From assembly GCA_946406115.1 (NCBI GenBank), contig OX291560.1, forward strand, positions 9,301,158 to 9,365,157: a DNA stretch of 64,000 nt, given 5' to 3'. Of the stretch, positions 11,098-22,402 are shown one piece after another; the first letter of the stretch is position 1; each line of letters begins with the position of its first letter. The translations under genes were made by a program, and so were the position numbers. This stretch comes from Apoda limacodes (lineage: Eukaryota; Arthropoda; Insecta; Lepidoptera; Limacodidae). The notes beneath the pieces are model-generated. The model had not been told where the DNA came from. It made no database searches and worked only from the letters and a program-made list of their open reading frames with translations.

Positions 11098-12439
11098 CCG
11101 CCGGTTAAATCTAGTAAACAACCTTAGGTTTTTTTACATAATTATAAGAGTTGTAGAATTAAAATATAATATTTTTCAGACGTAAATGGAACGCAACCTA
11201 CGCAGACGCATCGCGTGCTTCACTATATTAGCTAATAAGAGATTCGCGAACAGAGCCCTCATTGATTTCACTCCTTTGTGCCACTGATTGAAGCCTTTTA
11301 CCTTTTGCCCTTTTTTCAGCGTGAGACTTTAAACTTTACACCTTTTCCTTGCGATTGCAATTGATCGATCTCTTGGTAACTATGTTAATGGTGCTAAAAT
11401 AAGATGTGCCAAAGATCAACTATAAGATATTACGATTATCTTTCACAGATAATATAAAATTAATTTATTATAGAAATTTTAAATCAAATTACTAAAAACT
11501 TTTTTAATAAAAAAAACAATCGGCTTCAAAAAGATGCACTAAAAAGGTAAAAACTATTCCTTATTTCCAAAAATCTGATTTTCTGGACTGATTAAAGTTG
11601 TTTTGCTGTTAAAAAGTTTTTATTTCTTACTTTGAGTCACGAAATCCTTTTTTTCTCGTACACTAAAAACATCCGTACTGGTAACAAAATTTTATACAAT
11701 CATCAGCATAAAAGGCGTTTCACCAGTCCCAATTTAACACCAATAATTTTTTTTTGACCAGACGCTTAAATTTTAAAATCACTACATTAATGCATGTCAG
11801 TGTCACGCATTAAGTTAGGGTTCTGCAAAAAGAGAAATATTGCGAATGTTAAAAAAACTTAATAATTACTAATTATGTTTATTAACTAAATGATTTTTTT
11901 AAAAAGTAACTATTGAGTTTCTTTTGCAAGTTAATAACTCGCAAAATATAAATTTCAGAAAAAAATCTTAAGTGCATTTATAAAGCTCTATGTAATGGTG
12001 CCCCACATGAACCTCGGTTTAATGTATGAGAGAGAGATCTGTAAAATTTTATTAGAATCAACCCAAAGATTTTAAGGCTGTGCGCTACGGACGGACGGAA
12101 ATGACGAGTATATTAGGGTTCCGTTTGTGCGATTTGGCTACGGAAACCTAAAACGACGTATGTATAATCCACCAATACGCATTGAGCTCGTTTGGCGGCT
12201 ATGTCCGAACAGCTCTTACCCAAGGTCGGGATAGACCGATGCCAAGATATATTGATGGTCAAGATGCTGTCATAAAACGTCTGTCAAAAAAAATAGACAT
12301 ATACATACATATGTCATTATTCTTAAAACATATTAATAATATAGCGGTTTTTGTGTAAATTAGGGTGTGGTGTGTGAAAATGCACAATTAGTCATTATAA
12401 TTTATAAATGTATAAAGCTTAGTGAATCCATAAAAATCT

Positions 12440-12638
12440 GTATTCTCATATCTCAGTGGCTCAGTTCGAAGTGATATTTCCTGCTAAACCGAGGAGAGTG
12501 GATTCGATACCTGCACAAACCTTTATGTGATAAGCAGTTGTGTTTATCTCAAGACTGTGTGTTTTCTAGGTATAATATGTGTATAACTAAAAAAAATATA
12601 AACGTTTATGTAGTTGGAATATTCATTGACCAGAATTG
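12440..12638 (+). repeat. tRNA-headed SINE (family A), truncated 3'
   Basis: The tRNA-like head runs from TCTCAGTGGCTCAGTTCG to GGATTCGATACC. It is followed by the family body (CAAACCTTTATGTGATAAGC, TCTCAAGACTGTGTG) and stops in an A-rich stretch. A family B SINE begins immediately after it in the same orientation. Confidence 0.65.
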
Positions 12639-12639
12639 T

Positions 12640-12975
12640 GCCTCGATAGCTAGATCAATTGGTAAAGCACTTACACGGACTGTAAGGATTGTTGCAGGTT
12701 CAAGTCCTGGCTCAAAGTTCATTGTTTGATTGCATCTTTGTTATGAACATATTTATTTACATTGATGATATGGCCATCAGTATGGCATTTATAATATATT
12801 TTCTTATTAGACACTAAGCTTCAAGGAGTCTCAAACGAAGAAAGATTATTTCATATATAATGTAACATTATTTCTAAGTATGTATATTCATATGTTCTTA
12901 ATTCTATAAAGATTTGTTTATTTATAACATTGATACACTAGAATTTTATAAGTCGCTATAAGTTTATTACTGTTA
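12640..12975 (+). repeat. tRNA-headed SINE-like element (family B), most complete copy
   Basis: A 74-base tRNA-like head (12640-12713) carries A-box TAGCTAGATCAATTGG and B-box GGTTCAAGTCC, with a paired 5-bp anticodon stem CTTAC/GTAAG around a 7-base loop ACGGACT. Position 33 of the loop is C, not the T of working tRNAs. A body (GATTGCATCTTTGTTATGAA) and a 3' module (GAAGAAAGATTATTTC ... TTTATAAGTCGCTA) follow. Confidence 0.65.
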
Positions 12976-14646
12976 AAATAATAATTTCTAGACATAATAA
13001 CAAATTTTAATTCAAAATTTCCCTAATTCTTAACACAAGAATAAATAATTTTATCAGACCAGAAATAATCTAATAAATCTAACAATCATTTGGATACATT
13101 TGCCAGTATGTAGTATCCAATTCAATATAAACGGTAGGTGGCGTCTAGATAGGCGATAATGATAGAAGTAGGCAGGTAGTACCGCAGCCGCCAGCCCAAG
13201 GGCAAAGGGCAGACCATGGCGCAACGGCTCCTATCAGCCTAAGCAACAAGGACCGTGAAGCATCTAGATGGACAGCTTATGGTTATAAGGTCGGCAGGTC
13301 AAACTGTATGCCCTACACTAAGCATTTCAATGGTTCACATTTAATGCAGGTGTTGGCTTGTATTAGATTGGTCACTGAATGTATTTGATATATACATACA
13401 TACGTATCCATTTTTGTTGGTTTCATATATTGTTTATACCATCTGACGGTTTTCAAGTGTCTTCATACATACTTCATACTAGTTTGAGTCATAACGTTTT
13501 TTTAAATAAAATGGACGTCAATGCAAACATTTAGATTATAAAACGGCAACATATTTCAAGGAATATACTTCTTGTTTTTCCTATTGTCTGAGAAGTCAAT
13601 AAATAATATCTCATAATAAATCACCTTAAACATTATGGTTTTGTTTTTTCTTTTTTATTTAAATACTCAAAACTACTGCTCTTAATAACTACTTATCTTT
13701 TAAATGAGATGTTACTCTATTGGGTCGTGTGCGTGTGTGTGTATGTATCTATTTTTGGAATCGCATAACTTGAGAACTAATCGATTTGGTTTATCAACAT
13801 TACAATCGATATTTCTACACCTGGAATAGTTTATCAGAAATATTGAACCAGCGGTTTGTAATTTTTTTATCATTAAAAATGATTTTTTTGACCATATTTT
13901 TCTAGTTTGATATTTTTAACAATAGTATAATCTAAAGACACTAAAAAAATTAAAGGTTTTACGTCGTTATCAAAAACTACCAATTCTTGACTAGATCACT
14001 ATAGACAGAGTAAGTGCAAAGCACTTGACGAATGGATATATTAACGTTATTAATAACCAGCCGCAGCGCTCTGTGAGGTTCTGTAGGTAATGCGACGAAA
14101 GTCGTAGCGTAGGTATTAAGGATCATACGTCTTCATACTCTATGATATAAACGCTAATCCATGTTTTACGCTTAAACCGGACTCCAAGCTAGCAGGTGCC
14201 CATAGATTGACGAGGTAATATTTAGTGTAGGCATAAACGATTAAAATTATGTTGTAGCATCGATTCTAATAAAATTTTACTAAACGCTGTCTCATATGAA
14301 CTGCCCGCCAAAAAATAAATTTAAAGGTATCGCTTCATAGATTGATTTTTTTGTGAGCTCTTCATAGATTTAATTTTTTATGGACTGTGTGAAGTGTCGT
14401 TGGATAGTTATTTAAAAATGTATTCAAGGTTTAACAGTATTTATTTTTATTTTACATAAATATATTTTAAGATATTTGCTTTCCAGTTAAAATAATTTAT
14501 CAGTCTATAACCTCTTAGGTTAGAATAAAAAATTAATAAATAGAATAATTATAACAAAAAAATATTTAAGCAAAATATTTCACAAGATTTCAGATATCCG
14601 CAAAAATTATAGTGTCATTCAATGAAACCCTAACTCAATTCGTAAT
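12976..14646. other. Mostly featureless sequence with one GC-rich island
   Basis: The island at about 13130-13320 (GTACCGCAGCCGCCAGCCCA, AGGGCAGACCATGGCGCAAC) stands out from AT-rich surroundings and may be a remnant of a transposable element. It has no long ORF. Confidence 0.4.
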
Positions 14647-14867
14647 ATCTTTGCTATAAAAAAAATATTTATTTAAATTGATGAGGAAGCCCTTGACTAA
14701 TATGACCTTAATAGTATGTTTTTTTTTAAAAACCTAACCTTCAGAGAAACTTACACGAAGAAAGATTATTTCTATGTATACTTATCATGCCTTTCTTAAT
14801 TTTATAAAAATTTGTGTATTTTTAATATTGATGTACTAGGACTTCATAACTCTCTAAAAGTTGTGTG
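14647..14867 (+). repeat. Family B SINE, headless copy
   Basis: The body (TTTGCTATAAAAAAAATATT, AAATTGATGAGG) and the 3' module (ACGAAGAAAGATTATTTCTA, GATGTACTAGGACTTCATAA) are in the same order as at 12640, but no tRNA-like head is present. Confidence 0.55.
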
Positions 14868-15616
14868 TTTATAAACCAATGCGTGTTTGACACGCAAATG
14901 GCCAGTTCTTTTACATTACATATAGTTGCAACTGGCTGTCGGCAACTTTTTAATATCCAACTCTAAAATCAAACAGAAAAATATAAAACAGTAATAATCC
15001 ATAGACTAAGTTGTGTCACAGAACTAGTAGGTAGATACGTACATACTTAAAGTTTTGAGGACAGTTATTTATAAAATAAATGCCAACACAAAATATGACA
15101 GTGTACTAACCAAAACAAAATATTTATGACATTCTATTTTATAATCTTATGACTAATTTTTCATAACGTAGAAAATATTTTTAATACTTACATGAATACT
15201 TTTGTGTCTTAATTACGTATTCAATACATGTTGCAGTCAAAATCCAAAAATAGAATATTCTAATAGTAACTGTTTTATAGCATTCATATTATTTCCTTTT
15301 TTTTGCTTTATCTATACTAAATCAACAACAAAAGCACAGAAACTTCGTCTGCAAATAATAACTTGTAGTAAATTATTTATACTTATTAGTTATTTAAATA
15401 AACTTTTAGCAAACTAAAATACTTTGGATTCTAACATTCTTTAGGGCACTTATAGTATGGAAAAATATATAGTTATTTATGTAGATAACAATACTAATAT
15501 TAAATTAGTCTTCATCTAAATTGCATTAAGCAAATGAATGAGTTAACGTTTCCCCGTTACACATTTGATATGGGCCCACATTTTTTTGCATTCTAAACAT
15601 ACTACCCAATCTTCTT

Positions 15617-15907
15617 TTTAGGGTTATTACTAAGACTCCGCTGTCCATTCGTCCATCCGTCTGTCACCAGTCTGTATCTCATGAACCGTACAATATAATA
15701 AATGTATATTTAAGGGAACTCCCTCACAACAAACGTGATTTTTTTGCTCGATATTGATATATTCACAGTATATTTAGTTATATATTCACTCTAAAAATAA
15801 ATAATTAAATTAAAATAAAACAAATATTTAAGGAGGGCTCCCATACAAAAAAAGTCTTTTTTTCCGTTTTTATAGATAATGGTATGACTCGCACTTGGCC
15901 GATTTTT
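15617..15907 (-). repeat. 'GTTCCGTA' dispersed repeat, minus strand
   Basis: It runs from AGGGTTATTACTAAGACTCC through GTCCATTCGTCCATCCGTCT, CAACAAACGTGATTTTTTTG and TTAAGGAGGGCTCCCATACA to CTCGCACTTGGCCGATTTTT. It is the reverse complement of the family seen complete at 29551-30003. Confidence 0.7.
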
Positions 15908-16110
15908 AGAGATGAGATTTAGAGATTTCTCTACACACTAACCAAAATCATTCATCAGTATCAGAATTAAAATCGAAAACCAAAATTACATGTAACAACT
16001 TACCCCAAAAAATTGTAACAACCTGCCCCTTGGCACGTTTTTTAGTATACATTGAAGTCACCATTAATGGATATCGATATAAGAAATACAATATTGCAAA
16101 TAAAAAGCAC

Positions 16111-16266
16111 TGCAGATAAAAAGAACTTGTTTATGTTGTCAGCTAGATTGTTTTTAGACGTTGAGCGGTCATCAGTTGAATTACTGAACAAGGCTGTCGT
16201 TTTGTAGGGTTTCTCCCAGTGTTCATTTACAATATTCCAAAGTGCTTTGTTTGTATTTGAGTTCAC
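16111..16266 (-). pseudogene. Possible old LINE fragment (between EN and RT)
   Basis: The minus-strand frame reads NTNKALWNIVNEHWEKPYKT and later NNLADNINKFFLSAV. It resembles the segment before RT block 1 in many LINEs, where a 'W.I.N.' motif precedes an 'IAN.FN.FF' motif. No neighbouring EN or RT is recognisable, and the frame loses resemblance after about residue 52. The call is weak. Confidence 0.3.
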
Positions 16267-17371
16267 GGATAATATAAGAGTTCTATATAAGTGGTTTGTG
16301 CCGTGTTATATCTATAACTATAAAAATTTCACTGTTTCGAATGCCTCACTCTCATCTATTACTATTTATCACTGTCGCGAAATGCATATTCATTTAAGAA
16401 ATATCAGTAAATTATTATATTAACAAGAGTTTTTATTAATTTCATACATTTTATTGATCGATTAATATGACTTAATAGCTTAGTGTGATAATAAAACCCT
16501 CAAATTACCGAAGAAGGTGTTTTTAGTTTTAGGTATTTGTGTAACGCAGTTTGTATGAATAAATTTTGGTCGGATTCACCTTAAGTACAAATATCTAAAT
16601 GAAAAAGCTCAACGATAATTTTTTTACTATTTAAGGCGCCTATCTATGAATCAAATTTTAACTGATGTAAGCTATGTACACTACTAAATTGATTGAAACC
16701 ATTTAGTAGCGATAAGACCGCCAAAATTGTATAAACTTTACTTTTACTGTATTTTCATTGTAATTTATGTATGTACAAAAAGAATACATTACAAGACTAT
16801 ATCAATAAACTTTTTTCTTTATGACTGCAACACAGACATATGTGCCTTCCTTAAATATGAAAAAGCGTCGATGAGTAAAAACAGTGACAATAGTTCACGG
16901 CTGAATGTCATATTTTAGTCAACACCAGCTATGTGGACAGAACACCTTCGGTCCTGACCTCTCTGACACCAGAATCTGGTACCAACACTTTGTTTATAAG
17001 TTTACATTAATAAAAACATGGAATTTCGCAAAATTTGGGTCTTTGATGACTTCACCATTGCCTAAAACTTCAAGCAGGTTAGGAATTTCATTCTCAGCCA
17101 CAGAGCAGGAAATTTAATATGGAAAAAACAAAGTTTCTCAGTTTTGACCCTTTGTTTAGAAATATATCAGTTTTTTAACGTTAGGTTATTTTATAACAAG
17201 AACCAAAATTTTTTTTTTAATCTATTATTAAGTAATACGGCCGCTTACTACTTAGTAACTTAGGATGTGTAACGCGAATTTTGCAAAACTCTTACATAGT
17301 GAAAAATAAACCCTTTATTCAAAATTCCTAACATTAGTAGTCACCAAATTTAATTTTTTAATTATTCTTAA

Positions 17372-17760
17372 CTAGCTGTTATCAGCGGCTCCACCCGCCC
17401 TAAATTCTGTAACTGGCGTGGAATTTCTATGTCAACTCCATAATTATACAAATGAAGTTTGCTATAGCAAGCTATAGCTCTAGTTATAGTTTGGTTATAG
17501 TTATTCCCGCGAAGTAACCTTTGTCCTTTTCCGGGACCCAAACTATCTCCATACTAAATTTCATGTAATTCGGTTTTTTTTTTTTTTTTTTTTTAATACC
17601 ACTAAGGTGGCAAACTAGCTTACGGTCCGCCTGATGGTAAGCGGTCACCGCAGCCTATGGGATCACTCGTGCATTGCCGACCTTTACTCGGTTCAGCGGT
17701 TTAAGCGTGAAGAGGTAACAGGCAAACAAATAAAGTTACTTTTGCACTTATAATATTAGT
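17372..17760 (-). mobile_element. Helitron-like repeat, minus orientation, with LINE tail inside
   Basis: The left end CTAG (17372-17375) is followed by GGCTCCACCCGCCCTAAATT, AACTGGCGTGGAATTTC, GTTATTCCCGCG and AAATTTCATGTAATTCGG. The sequence resumes after the nested LINE tail with TTCAGCGGTTTAAGCGTGAA and ends TATAATATTAGT. The CTAG 3' end and TATAATATTAGTA 5' end fit short non-autonomous Helitrons of Lepidoptera. No Rep/helicase is encoded. Confidence 0.65.
17574..17686 (-). mobile_element. 5'-truncated LINE 3' end nested in a Helitron-like copy
   Basis: A poly(T) run (17574-17594) is followed by ACCACTAAGGTGGCAAAC and TACGGTCCGCCTGATGGTAA, the reverse complement of the LINE tail. An internal deletion removes about 18 bases around GCTTGCAACACCAGG. 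ATTCGG on the left and ACTCGG on the right may be a diverged target-site duplication. The flanking host repeat rejoins across the insert. Confidence 0.8.
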
Positions 17761-17949
17761 GTGGAAGTAAAGATTACAGTTTTAAGAAGTAGTAGTGAGT
17801 TGAAGATTATTGTATATAAAATGTTTTTACATTTATGATTGTACCCTACAAAATTATTAAATACTAGCATTTTCCGGCAACTTTGTCCGCGTGAGTTTTT
17901 GAAAAAGAAATCTTTTAGCTGTTTATAACAACAAAAATATCGGAATTTC

Positions 17950-18190
17950 TCATACAAGTTTTAACCCCAGTTTTGCCCTTTTAGGGATGATTTTTCAAAA
18001 ACTGTGAAACACTTGATCTTAATTTTCATCTTAAAGGCCAAAGGACTTTCATTCAAATCTCCAAACCTCATTTAAGCCTTTTAAGGAATGAGTTTTGCAA
18101 CGTCCTTTCTTAGTGGAACCTTAAGTCAAGTGAAAAGCCGTCATGCCAAATTTCAAGTTTCTGGAACCAATGGTTTGCGCTGTGCGAAGT
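17950..18190 (+). repeat. Dispersed repeat E ('CCCCTTAGGGG' type), copy 1
   Basis: TTTAACCCCAGTTTTGCCCT, TTTAGGGATGATTTTTCAAA, CGTCATGCCAAATTTCAAGT and GGTTTGCGCTGTGCG follow an order that I recognise from lepidopteran intergenic repeats. The segment runs into an RTE-type tail. Confidence 0.45.
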
Positions 18191-18290
18191 GGTTGACTGA
18201 GGAAGGCGGAGGACCAATGTATTGGTGTTCATTAGGAAAGGTCTTTGTCCAAGACTGCTATAGGCTGATTGATTGATTAATGATTGACGT
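18190..18290 (+). mobile_element. RTE-type LINE tail fragment
   Basis: GAGGAAGGCGGAGGACCAAT, GTGTTCATTAGGAAAGGTCT, TTGTCCAAGACTGCTATAGG and CTGATTGATTGATTAATGAT resemble the common RTE tail (…GGCCTTTGCCCAGCAGTGG… then TGATn). A 62-codon ORF here is fortuitous. Confidence 0.5.
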
Positions 18291-19604
18291 TGTCTTTAAG
18301 TGTTTTTCAGTTATAAACACAAAAAAATGTATTACACAGGTTTTTTTTTATACAGTTTGTAATCAAAACACAGTAACACATTTAATATAATTACAGTTGG
18401 CCTTTGACCAAATTACTTTGTTCACTTATTTCAAAAACAATTCAAGGTTGCCACTTACAATCGGGAACTACAAATTACCCACTTATGTATTGTTCAATAA
18501 TATATTATTGATTTATTGGTACATCTTAAATTGCTGCAAAAAGAAAATAAATTGCAAAATTGATTTCATAATTGTAGCGGTTAGGAGCAGTTGTAATATT
18601 ATTTTATCTGTTCTACGCAGGTGGAACCGCATTAAATAGCTTGTATTAAAATCAGTGAAATTTACTTTGTTTACATAAATTCCACTTAGTTAGGAAACAG
18701 ATTCTTAACAAACCCGTTGATGTCTTTTATGATTTCATACAATAGACTTCAACGAGTTGTATGTTCGTTTATATATTTTTTTAATTTAATTTATAATAAA
18801 TGATCTTTACCTATGAAATTGCCGTTTTATATAATGCTGACCATTTTAAATGTGATTTTTCTATAGTTTGCTTCAAATTCTAATTACAAATAAGCTTCTC
18901 TATCGAAAAAGTTCCCACGGGAATAAGTATGACCGCATTCTACGTGAACGAATTATTAAAGCTTGCTTTGTAAAACATCCGTACTACTCATAATCAAGGT
19001 TTTGCTGTAGAAGAAAAGTAATAAAATTAAAGAGCAATAGATTAGTAAAAAAATTAAAAATAGAGATCCTTTAAAAATCTATGTAGGAGTCCCTAGAGAA
19101 AACCACGACAGAGAGCTAATTCCACAACTATTATATATATATTTTTTTATTATTGTATATTTATATTATTTTATATTTTATATTTGGAGACAAATGACTG
19201 TCCAAAATTACTAAATCCTAAAAAAAATGCACAAAACAATGTATTTAAATAGATAACTTGTCTTTCTGTCAACTGTCCAACAACAGCGCCAACAACCAAC
19301 ACAAACTCTAAATATTTGTCAGCCAACAACTCCCTCGCCAGATGTTAAGCATTCACCATAGCCAAAAGTCAAAAAGACTTATATACTTTACCCTCTAAAT
19401 GTCTAAATAGAATTCGGAAAACCTTAATAAACTCATCCCACTTGTCACCACCAAAGCGTGGGAGCAGTTTGTATAGCAATCGCTAATTTGTTTATTAGTG
19501 CTTCCTTAAACGAAGGAACGAAGCATCCAGTTCAGTTGAAATTAGTCTCAAGAATAGTTGAATAGGCGAAGAAAAATATTTTTTATCCCGAAATATTCAA
19601 AAGG

Positions 19605-19735
19605 TCCCACAAGAATAACTATAATTGAATTCCATTTAGAAGAAATACTATAATCAGAGCTAAACTCTGTTGCTGTAGAATTCCCACACCGATAGCCGAA
19701 TTTAGCGCGGGTGGAGCCGCAGACAAAAGCTAGTT
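19605..19735 (+). mobile_element. Helitron-like repeat, 3' half
   Basis: CCCACAAGAATAACTATAAT, ACACCGATAGCCGAATTTAG, CGCGGGTGGAGCCGCAG and the terminal AAAAGCTAG match the family. The 5' half is missing. Confidence 0.6.
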
Positions 19736-19784
19736 ATGTATAAACAGAAATTGCTTATTTATTATAATTTAAATATAAAATATA

Positions 19785-20137
19785 CAACTCCTAGTGACTT
19801 ATAAAGTCCTAATACATTAATCTTACAAACACACAAAATCTTCAAAGAAGTAAGAAATACAACATACATACATATAATTTTTTTTTTCTGTTTATGACCC
19901 CCTAAAGGTAAAATTCGTAGAAGAAAATATTATATATTCAATATGTATGGCAATATTATTAATTTAAATTAATATTTTCATAGCAAAGACGCAATCAAAA
20001 GATTAACTAGGCTAGGCTTGTTTGCCACCTTAGTGGTATAAAAAAAAAAAAAAAAAAAAATTAACATCGAGCCAGAACTTGATCCTGCAACTCTTTACAG
20101 TCCGTGTAAGTGCTCTACCAATTGAGCTATCGAGACA
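19785..20137 (-). repeat. Family B SINE, minus strand, interrupted by a nested LINE tail
   Basis: The minus strand reads head (20137-20069; ATAGCTCAATTGGTAGAGC, stem CTTAC/GTAAA), body (TTTGCTATGAAAATATTAAT) and 3' module (ACTTTATAAGTCACTAGGAG at the left end), the same order as at 12640. A short LINE fragment at 20008-20060 splits head from body. Confidence 0.65.
20002..20065 (+). mobile_element. Minimal 5'-truncated LINE tail with target-site duplication
   Basis: Only about 30 bases of LINE 3' end (CTTGTTTGCCACCTTAGTGG, then TATA) and about 20 A are inserted, bounded by ATTAAC on both sides (20002-20007, and 20060-20065 sharing one A). The other family B copies show the uninterrupted sequence, so the insertion site is known by comparison. 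Confidence 0.8.
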
Positions 20138-20149
20138 CAAGTCTGGCTG

Positions 20150-20808
20150 ATGAGAATAATAAACGATTCGAACTCGCGCACAAAGGGTTCCGTACCCTAT
20201 CTATAAAAACGGAAAGAAAAACGGGTTGCACTCCGGGAGTGCCGGCAGAAGTGAAAACATACTCGCTATTTACTTCCCATCACTTCTTATCCATATTTAT
20301 TTATTAAAAATAATAACTTTTGTTTATTTACTTTTTTGACGTTGTATATTTGACAGCTCAATCTGTCATAGAATTAAAATCCCATATCCAACCTCCCTGT
20401 ACTACTGATAATCGCCATATACTAAAAATAAAAACTAACCTAATGTAAATAAAGGTCACATGTCCTAACGCGAGTGACATCTTACGAATTTTCGATCAGG
20501 ACACGTGACCTGACGCGAGTTTAACAGTTTTTACCCATCACAAAAAAAGTGCACATCGCCGCTAAAGAAGTTTTCACTTCAAAAATCACGTTTGTTGTAT
20601 GGGAGCCCTTTACATATTTATTTTATTCTGTTTTTTAGCATTTGTTGTTATAGCGGCAACAGAAGTACATCATCTGTGAAAATATTAACTCTCTTACTAT
20701 CACAGTTCATAAGGTACTGCCTGATGACAGACGGACAGACGAACGGACCGCGAAGTCTAAGTAATAGGGCCTCGTTTTGAACCTTTTGGGTACGGAACCC
20801 TAAAAAAA
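20150..20808 (+). repeat. 'GTTCCGTA' dispersed repeat interrupted by another repeat
   Basis: The left part (20162-20210, GAACTCGCGCACAAAGGGTT, CCGTACCCTATC) and the right part (20575-20808, AAAAATCACGTTTGTTGTAT, GACAGACGGACAGACGAACG, TTTGGGTACGGAACCCTAAA) belong to one family. Between them sits a different segment that begins TTGCACTCCGGGAGTGCCGG. It contains a pair of related motifs, AGGTCACATGTCCT and AGGACACGTGACCT, in inverted orientation. Confidence 0.6.
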
Positions 20809-20814
20809 TGATTT

Positions 20815-20860
20815 TTCTTTTGATTGCATCTTTGCTATGAAAATATTTAGTCACATTAAA
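20815..20860 (+). repeat. Family B SINE body fragment
   Basis: A short match (TTTGATTGCATCTTTGCTATGAAAATATTT) to the body segment of the family, joined directly to the end of a GTTCCGTA-type repeat. In plain reading it covers only about 45 bp. Confidence 0.45.
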
Positions 20861-21749
20861 TAAAAAATATGTAACTGATCCTAAATCTAAAACCAATAGA
20901 ATTAAAAAAGTAAATACTTAAGTATTGAAATTAAAACCCTGACTTCTTACTCTGAGTCAGCTTGTCCAACACATCGCCAATACGACCAACACAAACTTCA
21001 AATATTTGTTAACCAATAATTAAATTAATGACCAACATTGACCATCGACCACACTGGTCGCCGCCACTGACAAATTGATCGTCACACAAAATTGAATGTC
21101 TTAACACCTTGCGACGAAAATTATCATACACAGCTTATTATTTTAATTGACAACCAATAAAAACACAAATGTTTTGTAAATTTTATGATTAATTTTACGT
21201 TTTTTCTTTTATTTTTTATTTGTAATGTGGGATCGTTTGTAGGAAATCAATAATTTTTAATTTATTACTGTCAAATCAATTCCCCGCACGTGCTTCGTAT
21301 TATTCGTAAATCCTATTTGCATATTCAGACACAAATAGCAGCTGAACTAGCGTCCTTCTGAACCTTAGAATTACCGCTTTCGTATCTCATTTGTAAGAAA
21401 TATATTTCAAAAATATTAAAAACAAACACGAAATCTCACATTAGTTATGTTTTTTTTCTAAAATATATCTCTGAGTTGTAAATAACAGTAAGGAGAAATT
21501 TTTAAATACACTTTAATACAATAAATTTTACACTTTAACACATTAACCCTTCAACATTAATTCTTTAATTTAACTTAAATACATTTTTAATTACACAAGC
21601 AAAAGTAAATATAGTTATTTACATAAATGACGATATTTCATTAACTAGTTTAGATAGATTTGTAGCGGATCATGGCGTACCGCTACAAGCAAGGCTGACC
21701 TCACGCGTCCTACATCGCGCGATCGAAGTTTCTTTGGTAGTTCAGCATA

Positions 21750-21853
21750 TATAGAAACCCAAGCCGAGGCTCCTTTAGAGTCTCGCTCCAAAAGTCCAGT
21801 GGAGCAGTAATGGCTGCATCAACCAACTGCATTGCCAGTTCAGAAAAAAAAAA
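21750..21853 (+). mobile_element. Jockey-type LINE 3' end
   Basis: CCCAAGCCGAGGCTCC, AGAGTCTCGCTCCAAAAGTC and CAGTGGAGCAGTAATGGCTG, then a 10-base A run, match the 3' UTR of the Jockey-type element at 39500-39650. It lies about 550 bp before the bHLH exon. Confidence 0.8.
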
Positions 21854-22009
21854 GTTAAGTGGACCACGGCTGTCCCCAGACATAACACCTCGCCTGGCAG
21901 GAGATCTCCTCTTTGCTGCCACTCCACAGATTTTTTTCTACGCATTAACAATTATTAAAGTGGTTTCAATACGTTAATGTTCCTTTGACTTCAGAGTGCT
22001 AACATGAGT

Positions 22010-22275
22010 TGTTTAGGAAACATCGAGTCCTGAATGGCGGAGGTTCAAACCCGGCGTTTGCCAATGACTGTTTTACTTAATTTCATAAGCACATTGGATA
22101 TTCGCACCACTGGCTTTTCAGTTAAGGAAAACATCGTAAACAAGTAAAAAACAAAAGACGAATGTGAAGTCCACAATCAACACTAAACTCGCGTGATGGA
22201 CTTTGACCAAAATCGCCTTGGCCCATTGTAAGGGGAGGCCACGTCCCAACAGTGGCTTATAAGGCCGGTAAAGTA
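22010..22275 (+). repeat. tRNA-headed SINE (third family) upstream of the bHLH exon
   Basis: GGAGGTTCAAACCCGGCGTT looks like a pol III B box. ATAAGCACATTGGATATTCG, GGAAAACATCGTAAACAAG and GGCCACGTCCCAACAGTGGC follow, as in common lepidopteran SINEs. It ends about 130 bp before the bHLH exon. Confidence 0.5.
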
Positions 22276-22402
22276 AGCAGGTATAAGTACCCAGTAAAAG
22301 TAATTGAGTTTTTGATGATGTAGCATATAAGCCTATTGATCAACCCGTATTTAAAGTAAAGGCTTTAGATGTTTTTTTTCAACTTAGTCTTTTTTGTCTT
22401 AG

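Larger units (their letters stand above)
1..22402 (+). other. Presumed 5' intron (or upstream DNA) of the dysfusion-type gene
   Basis: Everything before the bHLH exon lacks recognisable host coding sequence. An upstream exon ending in phase 2 is required by the splice phase at 22403, but I could not recognise one, so at least 22.4 kb separates the bHLH exon from the previous coding exon unless that exon is very short. The repeats in this interval are annotated separately. Confidence 0.55.

Noticed and set aside
12640..12713. A functional tRNA gene (the loop would read GGA)
   Set aside because: Position 33 is C instead of T, the acceptor ends do not pair convincingly, and the same head recurs with an attached body as a dispersed repeat.
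20452..20513. Inverted AGGTCACATGTCCT/AGGACACGTGACCT as a nuclear-receptor-type regulatory site
   Set aside because: It lies inside a dispersed repeat and the motif alone is insufficient evidence.
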